DNA of 5,776 nt. Source: an uncultured Oscillospiraceae bacterium. Lineage in GTDB: Bacteria; Bacillota; Clostridia; Oscillospirales; Ruminococcaceae. The stretch covers positions 1 through 5,776 of the forward strand of contig CATXYA010000137.1 in the NCBI GenBank assembly GCA_958403605.1. The letters are read 5' to 3'. Below the pieces are notes generated by a model. The model had not been told where the DNA came from and did not search any database. It saw only the letters and a program-made list of their open reading frames with translations. The position numbers and the translations under genes are program-made. This document shows positions 1 through 5,752 of the stretch, piece by piece. The first letter of the stretch is position 1; every line of letters starts with the position of its first letter.

Positions 1-62
1 CTTTCACTGCCTCCGCCAAGGAGAAGATCGAGAAAGCAGGCGGGAAGGCAGAGGTGATCTGA
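1..62 (+). CDS. rplO: 50S ribosomal protein L15, 3' end only (partial)
   Basis: This is the last 19 codons plus a TGA stop (60-62) of a gene that begins upstream of the window; the reading frame starts at base 3. The visible peptide begins FTASAKEKIE and ends in KAEVI. This matches the conserved L15 C-terminus, where a 'SASAKEKIEAAGG'-like segment precedes a short beta strand ending in EVI. L15 is a late-assembling protein of the large ribosomal subunit. L15 directly before secY is the standard order of the spc operon. Its final codons (GAG GTG ATC) also form the Shine-Dalgarno of secY, so the two genes are probably translationally coupled. Only the tail is seen, but tail plus context make the call secure. 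Confidence 0.9.
   Translation, partial: FTASAKEKIEKAGGKAEVI
51..59 (+). promoter_or_regulatory. secY ribosome binding site inside the rplO 3' end
   Basis: GAGGTGATC matches nine consecutive bases of the ideal anti-Shine-Dalgarno complement AAGGAGGTGATC. The GAGG core ends nine bases before the GTG at 64. It lies entirely inside the last three L15 codons, so terminating rplO ribosomes sit on the secY initiation region. The secY frame is closed by a TGA at 55-57, so GTG 64 is the only start near this site. Confidence 0.85.
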
Positions 63-63
63 C

Positions 64-1371
64 GTGTTTGATACCTTCAAAAACGCGTGGAAGATCGAGG
101 ACCTTCGCAAGAAGCTGCTCTATACGCTGCTGATCCTGGTGATCTTCCGTCTGGGCTGCGCCATCCCCGTGCCCTTCGTCAGCGCGGCTGCGCTGAAGGG
201 CTGGGTCAGCCAGGCGGGCAACTTGCTGGGTTATATCGATATGATCACCGGCGGCGCGTTCGCCAACTCAACGCTGTTCGCGCTGTCCGTCACCCCGTAC
301 ATCAACGCCTCCATCATTCTGCAGCTGCTGGCAGTGGCCATTCCGGCCCTGGAGCGGCTGGCAAAGGAAGGCGAAGAGGGCCGGCGCAAGATGAACCGCA
401 TCACCCGCTACGTGGGCGGCGGCATCGCCTTTATCATGGCCGTCATGTACTATTTCCTGCTGCGCGGGCAGAACGCCATGCTGTACACCGAGGGCTTCGC
501 GGGCATTTTTGCCGCAGCGGTGGTCATCGTGTCCTTTACGGCGGGCTCCCTGCTGATCCAGTGGCTGGGCGAGCAGATCGATGTCAAGGGCATCGGCAAC
601 GGCATTTCGCTGCTGATCTTCGCCGGCATCATCTCCCGCTGGAGCAGCATCTTCTCCGACATCGGACGGTATTTGGGCCTCGCGGCCGACGGCCAGCCCA
701 AGTATTACTTCTTCATCCCGCTGATCGCCCTGCTGGTGGTCGTGGTGGTGGTGCTCATCGTCATTTTGAACGCGGCCGAGCGCCGCATCCCGGTGCAGTA
801 CGCCAAGCGCGTGGTGGGCCGCAAGATGTACGGCGGGCAGAACACCCACATTCCCATCAAGGTGAACATGAGCGGCGTTATGCCCATCATCTTCGCCAGC
901 GCGCTGACCAGCATCCCCGGCACCGTGGGCGCGTTTTTCCCCAACTTGTATGACTCCAGCATCCATCCCATCTGGGCCGGGTTCCTGGGCGTGTTCCGTT
1001 ACAACAGCTGGGGCTACGCCATCATCTATCTGATGCTCATCATCGCGTTCAACTATTTCTATGTGGCCATCCAGTATGACCCCGTGGAGATTGCAAACAA
1101 CCTGCGCAACAACAACGGCACCGTGCCGGGCTACCGCCCGGGCAAGCCCACCAGCGATTTCATCACCCGTGTGCTCTCTAAGATCACGCTGGTGGGGGCG
1201 CTGTTCCTGGGTGTGGTCGCCATCATGCCTATCGCGCTGAGCGCTGTCACAGGCATGAACATCGCGCTGGGCGGCACGAGCCTGCTCATCGTGGTCGGCG
1301 TTGCGCTGGACACGTCCCGCAGCCTGGAATCCTACATGCTCATGCGGCATCACAAAGGGTTCCTGGAATAA
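64..1371 (+). CDS. secY: SecY, channel subunit of the Sec translocon
   Basis: This encodes the 435-residue pore-forming subunit of SecYEG, which passes unfolded proteins across or into the cytoplasmic membrane with SecA or the ribosome. Ten hydrophobic segments are visible, roughly at residues 19-38, 72-93, 115-134, 145-166, 177-192, 215-236, 269-290, 314-336, 372-393 and 399-417. Residues 63-89 are the plug and second helix, with the family signature GG...PYINASIILQLL. The cytoplasmic loop at 237-268 contains ERRIPVQYAKR. The next cytoplasmic loop contains PGYRPGKPT (355-363), whose Arg358 corresponds to the essential Arg357 of E. coli SecY. The tail GFLE is also typical. The start is GTG, one base after the rplO stop; an in-frame TGA at 55-57 excludes any earlier start. 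Helix 6 holds six consecutive valines (225-230) encoded by a GTG-rich run. Length and motifs are normal. Confidence 0.98.
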   Translation: MFDTFKNAWKIEDLRKKLLYTLLILVIFRLGCAIPVPFVSAAALKGWVSQAGNLLGYIDMITGGAFANSTLFALSVTPYINASIILQLLAVAIPALERLAKEGEEGRRKMNRITRYVGGGIAFIMAVMYYFLLRGQNAMLYTEGFAGIFAAAVVIVSFTAGSLLIQWLGEQIDVKGIGNGISLLIFAGIISRWSSIFSDIGRYLGLAADGQPKYYFFIPLIALLVVVVVVLIVILNAAERRIPVQYAKRVVGRKMYGGQNTHIPIKVNMSGVMPIIFASALTSIPGTVGAFFPNLYDSSIHPIWAGFLGVFRYNSWGYAIIYLMLIIAFNYFYVAIQYDPVEIANNLRNNNGTVPGYRPGKPTSDFITRVLSKITLVGALFLGVVAIMPIALSAVTGMNIALGGTSLLIVVGVALDTSRSLESYMLMRHHKGFLE

Positions 1372-1403
1372 GTGAAACTGCATAACGTCAAGGGGGTAAG
1401 GCA

Positions 1404-2045
1404 ATGATGAAATTGATCCTTTTGGGTGCGCCCGGCGCCGGCAAGGGCACGCAGGCCGAGGTCATCTGTGAAAAGCTGGCCATTCCCGCCATCAGCACCG
1501 GCAATATTCTTCGCGAAGCGATGAAGAACGGGACGGAGATGGGCATGAAGGCCAAGGCCTTTATCGACTCCGGCGCCCTGGTCCCCGACGACGTGATCAT
1601 CCAGATCATCAAAGAGCGCCTGGCTGCGCCCGACTGCCAAAACGGCTTCATCCTGGACGGCGTGCCCCGCACGGTGGCCCAGGCGGAGGCGCTGGAGGCC
1701 ATGGGCGTTGAGATCGACAAGGTCGTGGACATCGAGGTGGCTGACGATACCATCGTCAAGCGCCTGTCCGGCCGGCGCGTGTGCTCCGCCTGCGGAGCCA
1801 GCTACCACACCATCTACAAGCCCAGCACCCAGCCCGATATCTGTGACCGGTGCGGCGGCGAGCTCATCGTCCGCAAGGACGACGAGCCCTCCACCATTCT
1901 GGAGCGGCTGGATGTTTACCACGAGCTCACCGAGCCGCTGGTGGATTTCTACCGCGCGCGAGGCAAGCTGGTGGTCGTGGAGGGGCAGGAGGAAGTGGCC
2001 GACACCACAAAGCTCCTGTTTGAAAAATTGGGGGTCTCGGTTTGA
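1404..2045 (+). CDS. adk: Adenylate kinase, zinc-LID type
   Basis: This cytosolic enzyme catalyses ATP + AMP = 2 ADP and keeps adenine nucleotides in balance. The protein is 213 residues, the normal long form. The P-loop GAPGAGKGT is at 8-16, the AMP-binding STGNILREA at 31-39, and the DGVPRT segment at 85-90 with AMP-contacting Arg89. The LID domain (about 123-160) carries a four-cysteine zinc knuckle at Cys127, Cys130, Cys147 and Cys150, as in many Gram-positive Adks and unlike E. coli. The C-terminal ERLDVYHELTEPLVDFY is conserved. Two motif residues differ from the commonest sequence: STGN instead of STGD, and DGV instead of DGF. The start is one of two tandem ATGs (1404 or 1407), 6 or 9 bases after AGGGGGT (1391-1397); most homologues begin MKLILLGAP or similar, which would favour 1407. 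It lies 32 bases after secY, and its stop overlaps the map start. Confidence 0.97.
   Translation: MMKLILLGAPGAGKGTQAEVICEKLAIPAISTGNILREAMKNGTEMGMKAKAFIDSGALVPDDVIIQIIKERLAAPDCQNGFILDGVPRTVAQAEALEAMGVEIDKVVDIEVADDTIVKRLSGRRVCSACGASYHTIYKPSTQPDICDRCGGELIVRKDDEPSTILERLDVYHELTEPLVDFYRARGKLVVVEGQEEVADTTKLLFEKLGVSV
2030..2044 (+). promoter_or_regulatory. Weak ribosome binding site and TTG start of map, overlapping the adk stop
   Basis: GGGGG at 2030-2034 lies seven bases before TTG 2042-2044. The start codon overlaps the adk stop TGA (2043-2045) as TTGA. A TGA at 2021-2023 closes the map frame upstream, so the only candidate starts are this TTG and the ATG at 2078. The G-run is a poorer anti-16S match than the sites of the other genes, so initiation here probably depends on ribosomes finishing adk. 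Confidence 0.65.
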
Positions 2046-2809
2046 TCCAGATCAAGACTTCCAAGGAGATCGAGGCCATGCGCCCGGCGTGCCAGCTGTC
2101 CGCCGAAGCCCTCCGGGTGGCGGGCGAGCACATTCGTCCGGGCGCCACTACGGCTGAGATCGACAAAGCCGTTTACACCTATATCGTCAGCCATGGAGGC
2201 AAGCCGAACTTCAAAGGGTACGGCGGCTTTCCCGGCAGCGCGTGCGTCTCGGTCAACGACGAGGTGATCCACGGGATCCCCTCCCGCAGGACCGTGCTGC
2301 GCGAGGGCGATATCGTAAGCATCGACACCGGCGCCGCGATCCACGGCTGGAACGGGGACAACGCCTGCACCTTCGCGTGCGGGCAGGTCTCCGAGCGCGC
2401 CCAGCGCATCATGGATGTCACCAAAGAGGCACTTGCCCGGGGAATTGCGGCTGCACAGCCGGGCAACCGCGTGGGCGACATCGGCGCTGCGGTGCAGCAG
2501 TACGTGGAAGAGCATGGCTATTCCGTAGTCCGCACCTATGTGGGCCACGGCGTTGGCCGCGACATGCACGAGGACCCCGAGGTACCCAATTTCGGCACGG
2601 CCGGAAGAGGCCCCCGCCTTGTCAGCGGCATGGTGATCGCCATCGAGCCGATGGTCAACGAAAAGAGCCATGTGGTCAAAACCTTATCAGACGGATGGAC
2701 GGTCAAAACGGTGGACGGCGGCTTGTCTGCTCATTTCGAGCACACCATCGCCATCACGCCGAACGGGCCCGTCATCCTCACCCAATGCCGAGAGCAAACT
2801 GGAGGGTAA
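2042..2809 (+). CDS. map: Methionine aminopeptidase, type I
   Basis: This dinuclear-metal hydrolase of the pita-bread fold removes the initiator methionine from nascent proteins with a small second residue, after peptide deformylase has acted. The 255-residue length is that of a bacterial type Ia enzyme, without an N-terminal extension. All five metal ligands are present: Asp95 (in SIDTGA), Asp106 (in WNGDNACTF), His169 (in [12 protein letters not shown]), Glu202 (in IEPM) and Glu233 (in HFEHT). Catalytic His77 is in EVIHGIPS, and His176 is also conserved. I chose TTG 2042 because the first residues ([14 protein letters not shown]) match the conserved N-terminal strand and helix of the family. 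An internal ATG at 2078 (Met13) has a better Shine-Dalgarno and cannot be excluded. The gene overlaps adk by four bases and ends five bases before infA; its final codons carry the infA ribosome binding site. Confidence 0.96.
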   Translation: MIQIKTSKEIEAMRPACQLSAEALRVAGEHIRPGATTAEIDKAVYTYIVSHGGKPNFKGYGGFPGSACVSVNDEVIHGIPSRRTVLREGDIVSIDTGAAIHGWNGDNACTFACGQVSERAQRIMDVTKEALARGIAAAQPGNRVGDIGAAVQQYVEEHGYSVVRTYVGHGVGRDMHEDPEVPNFGTAGRGPRLVSGMVIAIEPMVNEKSHVVKTLSDGWTVKTVDGGLSAHFEHTIAITPNGPVILTQCREQTGG

Positions 2810-2817
2810 CAACAGTG
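2801..2817 (+). promoter_or_regulatory. infA ribosome binding site inside the map 3' end, with GTG start
   Basis: GGAGG (2801-2805), formed by the last two Gly codons of map, lies nine bases before GTG 2815. The infA reading frame stays open far upstream, so an in-frame stop does not fix the start. This site, together with homology of the peptide beginning [14 protein letters not shown], decides it. The arrangement implies coupling of infA to map translation. Confidence 0.85.
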
Positions 2818-3033
2818 TCGAAAGAAGACGTCATCGAAGTTGAGGGCACGGTCGTCGAAGCAATGCCGAACGCCATGTTTTTGGTCGAGATCCAAGGCGG
2901 GCACCGGCTGCTGGCCCACATTTCCGGCAAGCTGCGCATGAACTTCATCCGCATCCTGCCCGGGGACAAAGTCACATTGGAGATGAGCCCTTACGATTTG
3001 ACGAAGGGACGCATCACTTGGCGCTCGAAGTAA
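2815..3033 (+). CDS. infA: Translation initiation factor IF-1
   Basis: IF-1 binds the A site of the 30S subunit and, with IF-2 and IF-3, directs start-site selection and subunit joining. The product is 72 residues, the usual length, and is a single S1-type OB fold. Recognisable segments are [14 protein letters not shown] (2-15), PNAMF (18-22), the [22 protein letters not shown] stretch (32-53) and [10 protein letters not shown] (58-67). The sequence is very close to the Bacillus-type protein. The start is GTG, nine bases after GGAGG in the map tail. The same frame is open for almost 600 bases further upstream through map, but that extension is an out-of-frame shadow and not part of this gene. 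infA directly between map and rpmJ is a Gram-positive arrangement; E. coli infA lies elsewhere. Confidence 0.97.
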   Translation: MSKEDVIEVEGTVVEAMPNAMFLVEIQGGHRLLAHISGKLRMNFIRILPGDKVTLEMSPYDLTKGRITWRSK

Positions 3034-3062
3034 TTCGAGCACACCAACAAGGAGGTACCAAC

Positions 3063-3176
3063 ATGAAGGTCAAGCCTTCCGTGAAACCCATTTGCGAGAA
3101 ATGCAAGGTCATCAAGCGCAAAGGCCGCGTGATGGTCATCTGCCAGAACCCCAAGCACAAACAGCGCCAGGGCTGA
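3063..3176 (+). CDS. rpmJ: 50S ribosomal protein L36, zinc-binding form
   Basis: This is a 37-codon gene for the smallest large-subunit protein, which binds 23S rRNA and assembles late. The peptide starts [15 protein letters not shown] and ends KHKQRQG. Its zinc-ribbon ligands are Cys11, Cys14, Cys27 and His32, so this is the zinc-containing (C+) version rather than the zinc-free paralogue some bacteria use under zinc shortage. A perfect AAGGAGGT (3049-3056) lies six bases before the ATG. The gene follows infA by 29 bases and is followed by the 82-base structured spacer before rpsM. Its small size means length filters often miss it, but sequence and context are unambiguous. Confidence 0.97.
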   Translation: MKVKPSVKPICEKCKVIKRKGRVMVICQNPKHKQRQG

Positions 3177-3258
3177 GCCTGGGGCGGCCAGCGCGGAGGC
3201 TATCCCCGCCGCGTATGGTTCCAAGCGGGGGATAAATCAATCAGGAGGTGCTTATTCA
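3177..3258 (+). promoter_or_regulatory. 82-base rpmJ-rpsM spacer with inverted repeats; possible r-protein-responsive leader
   Basis: This is the longest non-coding gap here and marks the classical spc/alpha boundary. CCCCGC (3204-3209) pairs with GCGGGG (3225-3230) across a 15-base loop. The stem can extend by TAT/ATA (3201-3203 with 3232-3234) past one bulged G. Competing pairings exist: GGCGG (3183-3187) with CCGCC (3206-3210), and CGCGG (3192-3196) with CCGCG (3209-3213). CCAGG (3167-3171) can pair with CCTGG (3178-3182), placing the rpmJ stop in the loop. The stem ends nine bases before the rpsM Shine-Dalgarno AGGAGGTG (3243-3250). No T-run follows, so it is not an intrinsic terminator, and I see no promoter. 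In E. coli, S4 represses the alpha operon through an RNA fold just upstream of rpsM. A similar role here is inferred from position only. Confidence 0.4.
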
Positions 3259-3627
3259 ATGGCACGTATCGCCGGAGTTGACTTGCCCAAAGAGAAGCGA
3301 GTCGAAATTGGCCTCACCTATATCTACGGCATCGGTCACAGCGCCGCGAAAGAGATCATCGCCGCGACCAAGATCAATCCCGACACCCGGGTGAAGGATC
3401 TAACCAAAGACGAAGAAGCTTTGATCCGTGATTACATCGACAAAAACTTCACCGTTGAGGGCGATCTGCGCCGCAATGTTGCACTGGACATCAAACGTTT
3501 GGTGGAGATCCAGTGCTATCGCGGCACGCGTCACCGCAAGGGCCTGCCCGTCCGCGGCCAGCGCTCCAAGACGAACGCCCGTACCCGCAAGGGCCCGAAG
3601 CGCACCGTCGCCAACAAGAAGAAGTAA
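3259..3627 (+). CDS. rpsM: 30S ribosomal protein S13
   Basis: S13 sits at the head of the small subunit, contacts 16S rRNA helices and the P-site tRNA through its tail, and forms intersubunit bridges with the 50S. The protein is 122 residues, the normal length. It opens with [26 protein letters not shown], where the helix-two-turns-helix domain begins (about 14-60). The signature [20 protein letters not shown] (residues 87-106) is intact, followed by NARTRKG and a lysine-rich tail that reaches the decoding region. The ATG at 3259 lies eight bases after AGGAGGTG. The gene follows the structured spacer and precedes rpsK by 21 bases. It is the first gene of the alpha-operon portion, so any control exerted in the spacer would act on it and, through coupling, on the genes behind it. 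Confidence 0.98.
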   Translation: MARIAGVDLPKEKRVEIGLTYIYGIGHSAAKEIIAATKINPDTRVKDLTKDEEALIRDYIDKNFTVEGDLRRNVALDIKRLVEIQCYRGTRHRKGLPVRGQRSKTNARTRKGPKRTVANKKK

Positions 3628-3648
3628 TCACACAAGGAGGAAAGAAGA

Positions 3649-4059
3649 ATGGCAACGAAAGCCACTGCCAAAAAGGGCACTGCCACCCGTGGCAAGCGCC
3701 GTGAGCGCAAAAATATCGAACGTGGCTGCGCGCATATCCAGAGCTCGTTCAACAATACCATCGTTACCATCACCGACGTGCAGGGCAATGCGATTTCCTG
3801 GGCCTCCGCCGGCGGTATGGGCTTCCGCGGTTCCCGCAAGTCCACCCCGTACGCCGCGCAGACTGTTGCCGAGACGGCTGCCCGCGCCGCGATGGAGCAT
3901 GGGATGAAGGTTGTCGAAGTGTATGTGAAAGGCCCCGGTTCTGGCCGTGAAGCTGCGATCCGCGCTTTGCAGGCGACCGGCCTGGAGGTAAATTTGATCA
4001 AGGACGTTACCCCCATTCCGCACAACGGCTGCCGGCCCCCGAAACGCCGCCGCGTCTAA
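3649..4059 (+). CDS. rpsK: 30S ribosomal protein S11
   Basis: S11 is a small-subunit platform protein near the mRNA exit and the Shine-Dalgarno/anti-Shine-Dalgarno helix. It is 136 residues, with a basic Lys/Arg-rich N-terminal extension (1-21). The mixed alpha/beta core begins at [18 protein letters not shown] (26-43). Conserved elements include [19 protein letters not shown] (53-71), [17 protein letters not shown] (91-107) and the tail [16 protein letters not shown] (121-136). Asn126 in the HNG triplet aligns with the E. coli S11 asparagine known to convert to isoaspartate, so that modification site is preserved in sequence. AAGGAGG (3634-3640) lies eight bases before the ATG. It follows rpsM by 21 bases and precedes rpsD by 20, a tightly coupled S13-S11-S4 block. 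Confidence 0.98.
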   Translation: MATKATAKKGTATRGKRRERKNIERGCAHIQSSFNNTIVTITDVQGNAISWASAGGMGFRGSRKSTPYAAQTVAETAARAAMEHGMKVVEVYVKGPGSGREAAIRALQATGLEVNLIKDVTPIPHNGCRPPKRRRV

Positions 4060-4079
4060 TCAATGAAGGAGGAACTATA

Positions 4080-4706
4080 ATGGCAAGATATACAGGCGCA
4101 GTTTGCCGCCAGTGCCGCCGCGAGAACCAGAAGCTGTTCCTGAAAGGGGAGCGCTGCTTCTCCGATAAATGCGCGCTGTCCCGCCGCAGCTTTGCCCCGG
4201 GCCAGCACGGCCAGCACCAGGCCCGCAAGAAGGTGTCTGAGTACGGCCTGCAGCTGCGCGCCAAACAGAAAGCGAAACGCTACTATGGCGTGCTGGAGAG
4301 CCAGTTCGCGCATTACTTTGAGATGGCCGAGCGCAAAGCCGGGATCACCGGCGAGAATCTGCTTCGGATCCTTGAAAGCAGACTGGACAACATCGTCTAT
4401 CGCGCCGGCTTCGCAATGAGCCGCAAAGAGGCCCGTCAGCTGGTCCTGCACCGTCACTTCACCGTGAACGGCGAGACCGTCAACATCCCGTCTTACCTGG
4501 TGAAGCCCGGCGACAAGATCGAAGTGCGCACCACCGACTGCGCCAAGATCAAGGAATGCCTCGAGAAAAACGCTTCCCGCCCCGTGCCCACCTGGATGGA
4601 CAAGGACGCCGAGAAGATGGCTGTCACCGTCACCAAATTGCCCGAGCGTGCCGACATCGATTTCGATATCGAAGAGCACCTCATCGTCGAGTTGTACTCC
4701 AAATAA
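4080..4706 (+). CDS. rpsD: 30S ribosomal protein S4, zinc-binding (four-cysteine) form
   Basis: S4 is a primary 16S rRNA-binding protein that nucleates 30S assembly and, with S5, affects decoding accuracy. In E. coli and B. subtilis it also represses its own mRNA. The protein is 208 residues. The N-terminal zinc site is Cys9, Cys12, Cys26 and Cys31, the same spacing as in Thermus S4; many bacteria, including B. subtilis, lack these cysteines. [11 protein letters not shown] (35-45) and [15 protein letters not shown] (62-76) are conserved. The S4 RNA-binding domain covers about 98-160 ([33 protein letters not shown] region). AAGGAGG (4066-4072) lies seven bases before the ATG. Its place between rpsK and rpoA is as in E. 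coli and many Clostridia, not as in B. subtilis, where rpsD is elsewhere in the genome. Confidence 0.98.
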   Translation: MARYTGAVCRQCRRENQKLFLKGERCFSDKCALSRRSFAPGQHGQHQARKKVSEYGLQLRAKQKAKRYYGVLESQFAHYFEMAERKAGITGENLLRILESRLDNIVYRAGFAMSRKEARQLVLHRHFTVNGETVNIPSYLVKPGDKIEVRTTDCAKIKECLEKNASRPVPTWMDKDAEKMAVTVTKLPERADIDFDIEEHLIVELYSK

Positions 4707-4779
4707 CCTCGCGTTTGACCCCAATACGGAACCAATGGGCGGGCTGCTGCAAGCCTGCTGAACTAAGGAGGGTTTTACC
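4707..4779 (+). promoter_or_regulatory. 73-base rpsD-rpoA spacer with a hairpin before the rpoA ribosome binding site
   Basis: GCGGGCT (4739-4745) pairs with AGCCTGC (4752-4758), seven pairs including one G-U, around the six-base loop GCTGCA. The stem ends six bases before the strong Shine-Dalgarno AAGGAGGG (4765-4772), which is seven bases from the rpoA ATG. The TTTT at 4773-4776 comes after the Shine-Dalgarno rather than directly after the stem, so this is not a convincing terminator. No -35/-10 pair is evident. The hairpin could affect mRNA processing or rpoA translation, but the sequence does not show which, and a chance stem in GC-rich DNA is possible. Confidence 0.35.
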
Positions 4780-5733
4780 ATGATGGAGATCGAGAGACCC
4801 AAGATCGACACCGCCAGCCTCTCCGCGGACGGCCGCTACGGCAAGTTCGTGGTGGAGCCTTTGGAGCGAGGGTTCGGTACAACTTTAGGCAACAGCCTGC
4901 GCCGTGTGCTGCTTTCCAGCCTGCCGGGCGTTGCCGTCACCAGCATCAAGATCGACGGCGTGGTCCATGAATTCTCCACGGTGGAGGGCGTCAAGGAAGA
5001 CGTTACCGAGATCGTGCTGAACGTCAAAGGCATCACCGCCAAGCTTTATAGTGACACGCCCAAAACCGTGCGCATCGAGGCCACGGGCGAGGGCGAGGTC
5101 ACGGCCGGCAGCATCCAGCAGGATGCGGAGATCGAGATCCGCAACCCGGATTGGCACATCGCCACCCTGGCCGAAAACGCGAAGCTCGTCATGGAGCTGA
5201 CGTTCGACAAGGGCCGCGGCTACGTGCCCGCCGAGCGCAACAAGGCCAACGCCGAACAGGCCAGCCTGGGCGCTCTGCCGGTAGACAGCATCTACACGCC
5301 GGTCCTGAAGGTCAATTACACCGTTGAAAACACCCGCGTCGGCCAGATCACGGACTACGACAAGCTCGGGCTCGAGGTCTGGACGGACGGCACCATCAGC
5401 GCGCAGGAAGCGGTCAGCTTCGCGGCGCGCATCCTGATCGAGCACCTCAACCTCTTTGTGACGCTGTCCGAAGAGGCCATGAGCGCTGAGATCATGGTGG
5501 AAAAGGACGACAAGGGCAAGGAGAAGGCTCTGGAGATGACCATCGAAGAGCTGGATCTGTCCGTGCGCTCCTTCAACTGCCTGAAACGCGCCGGCATCAA
5601 CACGGTGGAAGACCTCATCAACAAAACGGAAGACGAAATGATGAAAGTACGCAACCTCGGCCGCAAAAGCCTTGAGGAAGTTGTCGCCAAGCTCGACTCG
5701 CTCGGCTTCCATCTCAACAAAGACGACGAATAA
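4780..5733 (+). CDS. rpoA: RNA polymerase alpha subunit
   Basis: The alpha dimer starts assembly of core RNA polymerase, and its C-terminal domain contacts promoter UP elements and activators. The product is 317 residues, the normal length. The N-terminal domain (about 1-230) includes the dimerisation segment [20 protein letters not shown] (31-50), where Arg42 aligns with E. coli Arg45. [21 protein letters not shown] (169-189) is also conserved. An acidic/lysine linker (about 239-253) leads to the C-terminal domain. There the DNA-contacting residues corresponding to E. coli Arg265, Asn268, Cys269, Gly296, Lys298, Ser299 and Glu302 are all present as Arg263, Asn266, Cys267, Gly294, Lys296, Ser297 and Glu300. 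UP-element recognition should therefore be conserved. Tandem ATGs occur at 4780 and 4783; 4780 gives MMEIERPK, aligning with Bacillus MIEIEKPK, and is seven bases from AAGGAGGG. rplQ follows after 19 bases. Confidence 0.98.
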   Translation: MMEIERPKIDTASLSADGRYGKFVVEPLERGFGTTLGNSLRRVLLSSLPGVAVTSIKIDGVVHEFSTVEGVKEDVTEIVLNVKGITAKLYSDTPKTVRIEATGEGEVTAGSIQQDAEIEIRNPDWHIATLAENAKLVMELTFDKGRGYVPAERNKANAEQASLGALPVDSIYTPVLKVNYTVENTRVGQITDYDKLGLEVWTDGTISAQEAVSFAARILIEHLNLFVTLSEEAMSAEIMVEKDDKGKEKALEMTIEELDLSVRSFNCLKRAGINTVEDLINKTEDEMMKVRNLGRKSLEEVVAKLDSLGFHLNKDDE

Positions 5734-5752
5734 AGCAAAGGAGTGAAATGGG

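Noticed and set aside
736..753. GTG-rich repeat in secY as a microsatellite or recombination site
   Set aside because: It is six valine codons in transmembrane helix 6, explained by coding for a hydrophobic helix.
87..953. Overlapping + strand open frame of 288 codons inside secY
   Set aside because: Arg/His/Gly-rich low-information product in an alternative frame of secY, with no family resemblance.
268..1404. Long open frame of 378 codons on the minus strand, antisense to secY
   Set aside because: It is rich in His, Asp, Gln and Ala with no recognisable domain. It mirrors the GC-biased codons of secY, which is certain on the + strand, so it is a shadow frame.
3201..3234. rpmJ-rpsM stem as an intrinsic terminator
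   Set aside because: The stem is followed by AATCAATCAGG, not a T-run, and the operon clearly continues into rpsM.
4715..4743. TTGACC resembling a -35 element before rpoA
   Set aside because: At 17 bases downstream the hexamer is GGCGGG, which is nothing like a -10 element, so no promoter is supported.
4056..4811. Minus-strand open frame of 251 codons antisense to rpsD, and similar ones antisense to adk, map and rpoA
   Set aside because: All lie opposite confirmed genes, lack family motifs and have no Shine-Dalgarno context that would support them; they follow from GC-rich third positions.
5748..5750. ATG upstream of rplQ as an alternative start
   Set aside because: It is out of frame with the MPGTRKLG peptide and lies only four bases from the Shine-Dalgarno core; the ATG at 5753 matches L17.
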